A stretch of DNA of 64,000 nucleotides from assembly GCF_014645235.1 (NCBI RefSeq), contig NZ_BMLM01000002.1, forward strand, positions 62,001 to 126,000, in the 5' to 3' direction. Both the position numbers and the translations under genes were made by a program. This DNA comes from Agrococcus terreus (lineage in GTDB: Bacteria; Actinomycetota; Actinomycetes; Actinomycetales; Microbacteriaceae). Within the stretch, counting starts at the first letter, position 1; every line of letters starts with the position of its first letter. Below the pieces are notes generated by a model. The model ran no database searches. It saw nothing but the letters and a program-made list of their open reading frames with translations, and was not told the origin of the DNA. Below are positions 44,801 through 52,211 of this stretch, in pieces.

Positions 44801-47586
44801 TCGGAGACCGCGATCCGCACGGACCCCTCGGCGACGCCGCCCAGGTCGTCGGCGATGCGGTACCGCAGCTCGTCGGTGCCCTGCGCGTAGTCGCCGGCCT
44901 GGTAGCGGAGGGTCGCGGGCCCCGTCTGCGTGACGAAGCCGAAGGCGGGCGCGCTCGACGGTCCGAGCAGCTGCACGGGGTCGCCGTTGGGGTCGGCGTC
45001 CGACAGCGGCAGGTGCACGTCGACCGTCGATCCCGCGACGACGCGGGCCTCGACGGTCGGCGCCTCGGGCGGTGCGTTCGTCGCGACCGCGGCGTCGGCG
45101 ACGCGGATGGTGGCCGAGGCCGTGCTCGTCTGCCCGTCGGGCCCGCGGACGGCGTAGGTGGCGTGGAAGGTGCCGGGCTCGGGGCCGGCGACGTACCGCA
45201 GCCGGTCGCCCTCGACGAACAGCAGGCCCGCCTCCGGCTCGCCCACGATGCCGTCGATCTGGAGGGGCAGGCCGTCGGGCTGCTCGTCGTTCGCGAGCAC
45301 CGGGATCTCCACGAGCCCGCCGGGGCGGACGGCCGCGGTGTCGTCGCGCGCGATCGGCGGCTGCACGGCGGCCGTGGCCGCGCTCGAGACGGCGAGCACC
45401 CCGGTCGCGTCGCGCCGGCCGTTCGTGGCGGTGTACCGCACGGTCGTCTCGCCGTCGAGCTCGTCGACGAGCGTGAGCCGCACGCGGTCGGCATCGACGA
45501 CCTCGGCGCGCACGGCCGGGTCGTCGCTCGAGGCGATCGAGATCGCGACGATGCCGCCCGCGGGGTCGGTCGCGAGCCGGTCGACGTCGACCTCGATCGA
45601 GCCGATCTCCGGCACGAGCACCCGCTGCGGCCGCGTGACGGGCGCCGAGGACGCGTCGGCCGCGTCGAGCACGCGCACCGCGACGGCCCCGTCCATCGTC
45701 GAGGAGCCGTCGGTGACGACGTAGGTGAAGCGCAGCAGGCCCGGCTCGGTCGGGCGCACCTCGATGGTGCCGTCGGCGTAGTGCGGGTCGACCGGGAGCC
45801 CCTCGGCGACGACGTTGTGGAGGCTCAGCGGCCCGGCGCCGCCGTGCGCGGCGAGCAGCGGCTCGAGCCGGAGCCGCTGGCCGGGGCGGGCGACCGCGGT
45901 GATGGGGTCAGCGCTGATGGGGACGGTGCCGGCGTGGACCGTGAGCGCGATCGGCGCGGTGGCGGTGTCGACGCCGTCGGTGACCGTCACCTCGACCTCG
46001 CGCTGCGCGCCGGCGCGGCCGTCGCGGATCTCGAGCCGCCCGTCGGGCCGCACCGTCACGCGGTCGGGTGCCTCTGCGGTGGCCGAGACGACCGCGAGCG
46101 GGTCGCCGTCGGGGTCGACCCAGCCGTCGAGCGCGTCGAGCACGAGCGTGCCGCCGGCCTCGAGGGTCGCCTCGACGGGCCGCTCGAGCACGGGCGGCTC
46201 GTTGCCGTCGGGCCGCACGGTCACGGTGGCCCGCGCCTCGGCGCTCTCCGTGCCGTCCGAGATGCGGTAGTCGACGCCCACGGCCCCCGACTCGGGGGCC
46301 TCGAGCCGGACGGTGCGTCCGTCGGGCGAGATCGAGACGGGCGCGTCGTCGCGGTCGGAGGCGACGTCGGTGATGACGATCGGGTCGCCGTTGGGGTCGG
46401 CGTCGTTGAGGAGCACGGGCAGCAGCGTCACCGCGCCGGGCCGCGCGCCGAGCTCGTCGTCCTGCGCCACGGGCGGCGCGGGCGAGGCCTCGACCTCCTC
46501 CTCGATCGTCTCGCCGTCGGTGGGCGCCTCGGGCTCGGGCACGTCGTCCTCGAGCTGCCAGCCCTCGATCCGGGCGCCGTCGCGGTCGATGGCCCATGCC
46601 TCGCCCGCGGCCGGGTCGACGAGCGCGGTGGCGGAGCCGCGCTGGAGCACCTCGAGGCTCGCCTGCGGGTCGACCCCCTCGAGCGCGAGCACCGCGGGCT
46701 CCTCGCCCCCGCAGGAGCGCCAGGCCGTGCCGCCGCTCCAGGCGGCGTAGGTGCACTCGGCCACGACCGGCGCGGCCGGCCGGCCGGCCGCGCCGGAGGC
46801 GAGCACCTCCGAGGCGCGGATGCCGAGGCCCTGCCGCACGAGCGCGTCGTCGGCGGCGTAGACGACCTCCGGCGCAGCGCCGCCCGGCGCCTGCAGCCGC
46901 ACGCCCGAGCGCTCGAGCGGCGTCTCCCAGCTGCGGGTCGAGAGCACACCGGAGCCCGCGTCGTAGAGCACCCAGTCCTCGCCGAGCACCGTGAGCTGCA
47001 GCGCGGGCGCGGACGGCGACATCGGCGCGCGCTCGCTCGAGACCGTCTCGCCGGCATCGTCGATGCGCAGCACGCGACCGAGGCCGGGCGACGCCGCGAG
47101 CAGCGTCTCCTCGCCGAGCGCGGCCACGCCGCCGCGGCCGAGCGCCACGAGGGGGTCGCCGAGCGAGCCGCCCTCCGCGATCGCCCCGGCGGTCGTGCGC
47201 CACACGTCGCCGGTCGTCGAGGAGGCGATGAGCACGCGGTCGCCGCGCACCTGGACGTCGGCGCCCGACTGGATCGGCACGGCGGGCCCGGGCTCCGCGG
47301 CGTCGGCGAGCACCGCGCGCACGGTCGAGGCGTCGCGGTCGACGAGCACGGTGCCGCTCGCGGCGACGAGGGCCTCGTCGACGCCGCCGACGCGCAGCAC
47401 CCGCTCGATGGTGGCGTTCGCGGTGTTCGCGAGCCCGATCGCGCCCTCTGCGGCGTTCGCCACCCAGACGCTCGAGCCGTCGAGCTCCGGCTCGACGGCG
47501 GCGTAGCCGGGGCTGAGGACGGCGCCCACGACGAGGCCGGCGGCGAGCACGCCGCCGACGCCCGCGGCGAGGGCGCCGCGCTTCAC
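41881..47586 (-). CDS. Giant exported Ig/cadherin-like and FN3 repeat protein
   Basis: 1901 aa, the largest protein here. A signal peptide or anchor covers residues 5–28. Residues 45–350 have repeated short beta motifs suggesting a propeller. From about 371 to 1427 come roughly eleven repeats of 90–105 residues of the Ig/cadherin (tandem-95-like) type, several with NDADPNGDP or DPDGDP turns. From about 1428 to the end are three to four fibronectin type III-like domains with most of the cysteines. No LPXTG or C-terminal anchor is seen. GTG at 47586 overlaps the kinase stop. It is probably a wall-spanning or surface fibre. Confidence 0.87.
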   Translation of the reverse strand: MKRGALAAGVGGVLAAGLVVGAVLSPGYAAVEPELDGSSVWVANAAEGAIGLANTANATIERVLRVGGVDEALVAASGTVLVDRDASTVRAVLADAAEPGPAVPIQSGADVQVRGDRVLIASSTTGDVWRTTAGAIAEGGSLGDPLVALGRGGVAALGEETLLAASPGLGRVLRIDDAGETVSSERAPMSPSAPALQLTVLGEDWVLYDAGSGVLSTRSWETPLERSGVRLQAPGGAAPEVVYAADDALVRQGLGIRASEVLASGAAGRPAAPVVAECTYAAWSGGTAWRSCGGEEPAVLALEGVDPQASLEVLQRGSATALVDPAAGEAWAIDRDGARIEGWQLEDDVPEPEAPTDGETIEEEVEASPAPPVAQDDELGARPGAVTLLPVLLNDADPNGDPIVITDVASDRDDAPVSISPDGRTVRLEAPESGAVGVDYRISDGTESAEARATVTVRPDGNEPPVLERPVEATLEAGGTLVLDALDGWVDPDGDPLAVVSATAEAPDRVTVRPDGRLEIRDGRAGAQREVEVTVTDGVDTATAPIALTVHAGTVPISADPITAVARPGQRLRLEPLLAAHGGAGPLSLHNVVAEGLPVDPHYADGTIEVRPTEPGLLRFTYVVTDGSSTMDGAVAVRVLDAADASSAPVTRPQRVLVPEIGSIEVDVDRLATDPAGGIVAISIASSDDPAVRAEVVDADRVRLTLVDELDGETTVRYTATNGRRDATGVLAVSSAATAAVQPPIARDDTAAVRPGGLVEIPVLANDEQPDGLPLQIDGIVGEPEAGLLFVEGDRLRYVAGPEPGTFHATYAVRGPDGQTSTASATIRVADAAVATNAPPEAPTVEARVVAGSTVDVHLPLSDADPNGDPVQLLGPSSAPAFGFVTQTGPATLRYQAGDYAQGTDELRYRIADDLGGVAEGSVRIAVSEPTPALPPVLGADEAEMRPDSSLVVPVLDDDADPAGLPLRVVDAETASAGARATVQDDAVLVEVGPGEREVGVLVTVENSAGSTAASWLRVRVADDAPPPAPDVADVQVGIQAIAAADAVRIDPLAHASVRDGRADALVASLPMEAEGVVLREDGSIEIAVGERTRYVPYAVGRSDDPGAVSTAVIAVPGRADALPQLRPGVAPLTMRSGEVAEVRLADYVDTLDGDGPILTDASEVEATPDSGANPVIDSRTLRFAPPPTYFGPASLTFEVTDGDSPSDPDGRVATIVLPIDVVPGDDVPLSVRGFQVQLEPGEERTIDLERITRTPDPERLARASWSIVEAVPAGFQASIVGSELTVRALDRTPAGTLAGLRLGVRDAAGDGDPGEIVLSVLSSTAPLVAPAPDAVTVQRGQSAEVRPLANDEVSNPFPDTPLRLGGIRAEGAAARGVEARLIDGRLRISVATEAAIGATIVHVQVLDATGDERRGVWSPVTVTVQDRPDPPAPPVQAFDAHEDGVVTMAIDPPAANGSPITGYRIVGPGIDVDCGAQPRCRIEGLQAGVDMRLAAIAVNALGPSEPSAPSEPVHADRLPAAVGGIEAVPARDPGSVEVRWRGVGQPPGGTPVEAYLVHITGAGTDRIVRVGAGERSAVVGGLVAGRAYQVEVAAANAAGVPDASWRWPAAPVPFTAVGLPGTTQVLITDREGGTVTARWAGVDAGGARQVRYQARIVAESEAPGLSCTSGGGGQPSGGTATSATLPVADGARAVVAVTADNGWHCSVSVSQPVFGKPAPVDPSTVEVRAEVRDDARDLRLVTARSPGSGLWIEARVVQSGSGEWARASAGTWLTPAASFQYGRADTRVEVRACAPSGAGSGSVCSDPSTVGSFTPLSLRATVESCRPLQPLEATPPSNASLQAFGSVEARYLVDGSWTAWGSSRDDVPPRASQVQARGVVTYQDPEPYVDPQPTVAGCGL

Positions 47587-48941
47587 GGGAGCGGCTCCCC
47601 GCAGGCCTCGACGACCTCCCCCGTCGAGCCGTCGCGGTTCACCGCGACCTCCACGCAGAGCCGCTCGCCGGGCTCGCCGCCCAGCCGGAAGCTCGAGCCG
47701 CCCTGGATGAGCGAGTCGCCCGTCGAGGTCCGCACGAGGTAGGTGTCGGTGCCGGTGAGACCGGGGTCCTCCCAGCGGAACTCGACGCCGCCGCTCTCGG
47801 GCTCGGCCGTCACCTCCGCGACCGCGGGGATGCGGGCCGACACCGACGAGAGCGCGACCGCCGCCACCGCGACGATCGCGAGCACCACGATCGAGGCGAC
47901 GGCGATGCCGATGCCCACGACGATCCGCTTCGGCTGCTGCGGCTGCCGCCGGCCGGTGGAGGCGGAGATGTCGATGCGGCTGCCGGTGATGCCGGGCGAG
48001 CGGCGCGCGCGGCGCTGGCGGAGGCGGAGGGCGTCGGCCGCCTCCTCCGGCTCCGGCTCGGGCGCCGGCCCCGAGGCCCAGGGGTCGAGCTGCACCTCGA
48101 TGGGGGTGACGTCGTGGCCGAGCTCGCGCTGCACGTCCTGCAGCTCCTCGAGGAGCTCCTCGACGCTGACGTGGCGGTCGAGCGGCTTGGCCGAGAGCGC
48201 GCGGTCGAGCACGGTCCGGAGGGGCGCGGGGATCGCGCGGGACGGCAGCAGGTCGTGCGAGACGATGCGATCGGTGAGCGCCGCGTGGTCGTTCGCCCTG
48301 CCGGGGTGCTCGCCGGGGCTGCGGCCCGCGATGAGCGAGAAGACCGTCGCCGCGAGCGACCACACCTCGGTCGCGATGGTGCCGCCGGTCTCGCCGCGCA
48401 GCACCTCGGGCGCCGCCCACGGGACCGAGACGCCCGCGGCCTCCGAGACGTCGTGCCGCAGGCCCGCGATGCCGAAGTCGGAGAGCACGGGGTGCCCGAA
48501 GGCGGTGGTGAGGATGTTCGCGGGCTTGATGTCGCGGTGCAGCACGCCCGCGCGGTGCGCGGTCTCGATCGCGGAGCCGATCCGGATCGCGACGCGCAGC
48601 GCCGCCTCCGGGGTGAGCGGCTCGGCGCGGAACCGCTCGCCGAGCTCGGGGTTGGCGAGCTCCATGACGAGGTACGGGCGGCCGTCGCTCGCGACGGACG
48701 CGCCGTAGACCGTGAGGATGCCGGGGTGCGACGAGAGGCGGCCCATGAGGTTCACCTCGCTGCGGAACGAGCTGCGGACGTCCTCGTCGACGAGCTCGGC
48801 GAGCAGCACCTTGACGGCGACGGGGCGGCGCGGCAGCGCCTGCTCGTAGAGGAACACGTCGGCGTACCCGCCCGTGCCGAGCACGTGGAGGTGCGAGTAG
48901 CCGGGCAGGACCGGCGGCGCGGAGGGGAGCCGCCTGGGCAT
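47583..48941 (-). CDS. Transmembrane serine/threonine protein kinase
   Basis: 452 aa. The kinase domain (about 14–275) has the Gly-rich loop LGTGGYADVF, with Ala at the third Gly position. It also has VAVKVL (ATP lysine), HRDIKPANIL, DFGIAG and APEVLRGE. A juxtamembrane linker rich in Glu/Pro and Arg precedes a helix near 360–385. The outer part (about 80 residues) looks like one FN3 domain with two Cys, not PASTA repeats. The ATG sits in a TGATG junction with the PP2C gene. Signal sensing at the wall is inferred. Confidence 0.93.
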   Translation of the reverse strand: MPRRLPSAPPVLPGYSHLHVLGTGGYADVFLYEQALPRRPVAVKVLLAELVDEDVRSSFRSEVNLMGRLSSHPGILTVYGASVASDGRPYLVMELANPELGERFRAEPLTPEAALRVAIRIGSAIETAHRAGVLHRDIKPANILTTAFGHPVLSDFGIAGLRHDVSEAAGVSVPWAAPEVLRGETGGTIATEVWSLAATVFSLIAGRSPGEHPGRANDHAALTDRIVSHDLLPSRAIPAPLRTVLDRALSAKPLDRHVSVEELLEELQDVQRELGHDVTPIEVQLDPWASGPAPEPEPEEAADALRLRQRRARRSPGITGSRIDISASTGRRQPQQPKRIVVGIGIAVASIVVLAIVAVAAVALSSVSARIPAVAEVTAEPESGGVEFRWEDPGLTGTDTYLVRTSTGDSLIQGGSSFRLGGEPGERLCVEVAVNRDGSTGEVVEACGEPLP

Positions 48942-49783
48942 CAGGACCGCCTGGTCTCCTCGTCGCGCAGCGTCGTGCGGGGCACGGTGCGGTCGACGTC
49001 CTCGACCGACGGCGCCTTGGTGACGTCGAGGACGATCACGCTGACGTTGTCGCGGCCGCCGTGGTCGAGCGCGGCGGCGACGAGCGCCTCGGCCGCGGCG
49101 ACGGGCTCCTCGTGCTCCCACAGGATGCGCTCGATGTCGACGTCCTGCACCTCCTTCGTGAGGCCGTCGGAGCAGACGAGCAGGCGGAGGTCGGGCATGA
49201 CGGGCAGCAGGAAGTAGTCGGGCACCGGGTCGATGCCGGCGCCGACGCCGCGCGTGACGACATTGGCCTCCGGGTGCGTCTCGGCCTCCTCCTCGGTGAG
49301 GAGCCCGGCGTCGATGAGCTCCTGGACGACCGAGTGGTCGATCGTGATGCGGGTGAGGCGCTCGCCGAGCATCGCGTAGGTGCGCGAGTCGCCGACGTTG
49401 AAGACCGCGAAGTGCGGGGCGCCCTCGTGGAGCGCGAACGCGCAGCCGGTGACGGTCGTGCCCGCGGCGCCCTCGCCGTCGCCCAGCCGCTCGATCTCGT
49501 CGGTGGCGCGGCGGAGCGCCTCGACCACGTCGATCGGCTCCACGGTGTCGAGGTCGGAGAGCGTGCCGAGCTGCTCCGCGACGGCGCGGCTGGCGAGGTC
49601 GCCGTGCGAGTGGCCGCCCATGCCGTCGGCGACGGCGAACACCGGCGGCTGCGTCACGAGGGAGTCCTCGTTGTGCTGGCGGCGGAAGCCGGTGTCGGTC
49701 AGGCCCGCCCAGCGCACGGCGAACCGCTGCGCGTCGCTGCCCTGCGTGGCGTGCTCGCCGGTCGCCGATCCGATGTGGGTCAC
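48941..49783 (-). CDS. PP2C-type serine/threonine phosphatase
   Basis: 280 aa, soluble. All main PPM motifs are present: RRQHNEDS, VADGMGGHSHGD, NVGDSRTY, LLVCSDGLT and GGRDNVSV. The enzyme is Mn/Mg-dependent. Directly coupled to the kinase gene, it is the likely opponent of that kinase and first gene of the 15-kb cluster. GTG at 49783 gives a normal N-terminus; a start at 49831 would add a basic segment that does not look conserved. Confidence 0.93.
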   Translation of the reverse strand: MTHIGSATGEHATQGSDAQRFAVRWAGLTDTGFRRQHNEDSLVTQPPVFAVADGMGGHSHGDLASRAVAEQLGTLSDLDTVEPIDVVEALRRATDEIERLGDGEGAAGTTVTGCAFALHEGAPHFAVFNVGDSRTYAMLGERLTRITIDHSVVQELIDAGLLTEEEAETHPEANVVTRGVGAGIDPVPDYFLLPVMPDLRLLVCSDGLTKEVQDVDIERILWEHEEPVAAAEALVAAALDHGGRDNVSVIVLDVTKAPSVEDVDRTVPRTTLRDEETRRS

Positions 49784-49849
49784 CTGCTCAGTCTTCCACG
49801 TCAGCCTCCGAGCCCGCGCATCGGGGCCCACCTGGGCTCACGAGGGCCC

Positions 49850-51034
49850 TCATGCGCGTCCCTTGAGGATGCCGTGCCAGTAGAGCTGCGGCAGCGCGTA
49901 GCGGTCGAGGAGGTGCCACAGCGGGCTCGAGCGGAGGCCGTCGAGCAGCGGGATCGACGAGCGCAGCCGGAGCGCGCGGTCGTACTCGCCGAACGACAGG
50001 CTGCGCCGCGCGGTCGCGATGGGCGCCACGGTGTAGCCGTCGTACCGGACGAGCGGGATGCCGGCCCGCGAGCGCCGGATGTTCTCGACCGCGATGCGCA
50101 CCTGGTGCCGCAGCGCGCCGCCCGTGCGGGCGTCGCCGAGGTCGGCGGCGTCGCCGACGCACCAGATGCGCTCGTGCGCCGGGTGCCGCAGCGTCTCGGC
50201 GTCGACGGCGAGGAAGCCGTCGGTGCCCGGCGCGTCGAGGCCGGAGGCCGCGGCAAGCTCGGGCCCCGCGTACGGCGGGAGGAGGTGCACGAGCTCGGCA
50301 CGCTCGGTCCTGCGACCCTCCGGGCCCTCGAGCACCACGGCGCCCGGCTCGATCGCCGCGACCCGCGTGCGCAGCAGCACGCGCACCCCGTAGCGGTCGA
50401 GGTGCCGCGCGATCTCGGCGGCGATCTCGGGGACGGGGTGCAGCGCCTCGCCGTCGTGGACGAGCACGACCTCGATCTCGCCGAGCGCGCCGCTCGCCCG
50501 CCAGCGGTCGCAGGCGATGAGGAGGGGCTTCAGCGCCGTCTCGCGACCGGAGGCGGGCTGCTCGTGGAGCGTGAAGACGGCCCGCCCCTCGCGGAGGGCG
50601 CGGAGGCGCTCGTCGGTGCGGGCGAGGTGCCGCTCGTGGAAGGCGGTGACGGCGATGCCGCCCTCGAGCGCCTCGGCGGCGCCGGGCAGGCGGTCCCAGT
50701 CGATGCGCGCGCCCGGTGCCAGCAGCAGGTCGCCGTAGCGGAGCGCGCTCCCGTCGTCGAGCAGCACCCGACGCCGCTCGGGCTCGACCTGGACGGCGGC
50801 GGCGCGGTGCCAGCGCACGCCGTCGGGCACGAGCGAGGCCTGCTCGCGGGTGAGGCTGCGCGCGGGCGCGAGGCCCGTCGCGACGTAGTTCTGCAGCGGC
50901 TTGTAGACGTGCACCTCGGAGGGCTCGACGAGCCCGACGTCGGGGCAGCCGCGCCGCCGCAGCCGCGCGGCTGCCGACACGCCGCCGTTGCCGCCGCCGA
51001 TCACGAGGACGTCGTGCTTCTGCTCGGTCGTCAT
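49850..51034 (-). CDS. FAD/NAD(P)-dependent oxidoreductase, sulfide:quinone reductase-like
   Basis: 394 aa. The FAD motif VLVIGGGNGGVSAAARL is at residues 9–25. YKPLQNYVATGL and the C-terminal IWCVGDAADL with the HQVRIAVENI region match the SQR/NDH-2 group. Cysteines are at RRGCPD, LLIACDRW and IWCVGD; only two are near likely redox positions, so sulfide oxidation is not assured. Type II NADH dehydrogenase-like activity is the alternative. ATG at 51034, 9 bases after the DUF4192 stop. Confidence 0.82.
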   Translation of the reverse strand: MTTEQKHDVLVIGGGNGGVSAAARLRRRGCPDVGLVEPSEVHVYKPLQNYVATGLAPARSLTREQASLVPDGVRWHRAAAVQVEPERRRVLLDDGSALRYGDLLLAPGARIDWDRLPGAAEALEGGIAVTAFHERHLARTDERLRALREGRAVFTLHEQPASGRETALKPLLIACDRWRASGALGEIEVVLVHDGEALHPVPEIAAEIARHLDRYGVRVLLRTRVAAIEPGAVVLEGPEGRRTERAELVHLLPPYAGPELAAASGLDAPGTDGFLAVDAETLRHPAHERIWCVGDAADLGDARTGGALRHQVRIAVENIRRSRAGIPLVRYDGYTVAPIATARRSLSFGEYDRALRLRSSIPLLDGLRSSPLWHLLDRYALPQLYWHGILKGRA

Positions 51035-51043
51035 GCCCGGACG

Positions 51044-52093
51044 CTAGCGGGTGTCCCCCGACGGCCCGCTCGGCATCGCCTGGGCGCGGGATGCGAGCAC
51101 CCACTCGGGCGCGCCGCGGGCGTCGACGAGGTCGCGCAGCAGCGGCGCCATCGTGAGCGTCGGGTCGGCGGCGATCGCGAGCTCCGCGCAGCGGCCGGCC
51201 GTGCGCCCGCGGCCGAGCGCGAAGTGCAGGAAGCCGACGACGACGAGGAGCGGCGCACGCAGCTCGAGCGGCGTCGCGCCCGCGATGGCCGTCCAGGCCC
51301 GCAGCGCCTCGAGGACGCGGTCGGCGTCCGGGGCCGGGCCCCGGCCCAGCATCCGCGCCGCCGCCTCCTCGTCGTCCAGGTCGGCCGCAGCCGGGCCGTC
51401 GAGCGCCGCGACGATCGCGAGGTCGCGGTCCACGGGGCGCTGCACGAGCGCGATCGCGAGCGCCGCCGCATCGGCGGGGTCGACGCCGAGGCCGGAGCGC
51501 CCGCCCTCCAAGAGGCTCGGCGCGAGCGCGAGCGCGTGCTCGAACGCCGGGAGCGGATCGTCGAGCGCGGCCTCCCACGTCGCGTCGTCGAGCAGGTCGA
51601 GCGCCGCGTCGACGCGCCCCTGCGCCTCGGCATCGGGGCTCGGGAGCCCTGGCACCGAGGGCGGCACCGGGACGCCGGGCGCCGGGTCGCCGAGCAGGTC
51701 GAGCTCCGCGCGCGGCCCACGGGCCCCCTGCGGCTGCGCGTAGTCGCCCCAGGCGTCGGGCGCGAGCGCGAGCGACTCGAGCACCCCGAGGCCCGCCGCG
51801 TCGATCGCGGCGATGAGGGCCCGCTCGGCGCTCGCGCCGGGCAGCGGGCCGGCGCCGATCGGCTCGGCGAGGCACGCGACGAGCACCACCGCGTCGGCCT
51901 CGGGCGCCGAGCGGCGGATCGCCGCGGCGACGGCCGCGACCTCCGACCGGCCGGGCAGGTCGAACGCCATCGGCATGCCGGAGCGCCCCTGGCGCAGCGG
52001 CAGCACGACGAGCGAGCCGGGCTCGGCCTCGCCGGCGATGCGCGGCAGCAGGCTGAGGAGGGACTGGGGCGTGCGGATGCGGACTCGTTCCAT
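51044..52093 (-). CDS. DUF4192 family protein
   Basis: 349 aa, soluble, Ala/Asp/Leu-rich. [29 protein letters not shown] at the N-terminus is the DUF4192 signature of Actinobacteria (split [11 protein letters not shown] and GSLVVLPL). The C-terminal helical part ([18 protein letters not shown]) is also typical. Function is unknown. ATG at 52093; divergent from the copper ATPase across 118 bases. Confidence 0.85.
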   Translation of the reverse strand: MERVRIRTPQSLLSLLPRIAGEAEPGSLVVLPLRQGRSGMPMAFDLPGRSEVAAVAAAIRRSAPEADAVVLVACLAEPIGAGPLPGASAERALIAAIDAAGLGVLESLALAPDAWGDYAQPQGARGPRAELDLLGDPAPGVPVPPSVPGLPSPDAEAQGRVDAALDLLDDATWEAALDDPLPAFEHALALAPSLLEGGRSGLGVDPADAAALAIALVQRPVDRDLAIVAALDGPAAADLDDEEAAARMLGRGPAPDADRVLEALRAWTAIAGATPLELRAPLLVVVGFLHFALGRGRTAGRCAELAIAADPTLTMAPLLRDLVDARGAPEWVLASRAQAMPSGPSGDTR

Positions 52094-52175
52094 GCCGCGG
52101 AGCATGCGCCCGCGGGGGCGACCGCCGCTCCGCGCTCCCGCCCGGCTGTGGACGATCGCCCGGGCGGGACGGCCC

Positions 52176-52202
52176 TTGCGAGATACCCCTAGGGGGTATA
52201 CC
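52176..52202 (+). promoter_or_regulatory. Promoter with CsoR-like operator for the copper ATPase
   Basis: ATACCCC-TAG-GGGGTAT (52183–52199) is a 7-3-7 inverted repeat of the kind bound by CsoR-family copper repressors. It lies between a −35-like TTGCGA (52176–52181) and a −10-like TATACC (52197–52202), with 15-bp spacing, and would block both. The ATG of the ATPase is 9 bases further, so the mRNA may be leaderless. No csoR gene is in the window. Confidence 0.7.
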
Positions 52203-52211
52203 GTCGTCACC

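Noticed and set aside
42472-47742. A very long open frame (over 1700 codons) on the plus strand
   Set aside because: It is antisense to the giant repeat protein. Long antisense frames are expected in GC-rich genes; its translation is Arg/Gly/Val/His-rich with no domain.
49801-49851. A terminator-like GAGGGCCCTC palindrome after the FAD oxidoreductase
   Set aside because: It overlaps the stop codon region and the neighbouring stem has mismatches; support is too weak to list.
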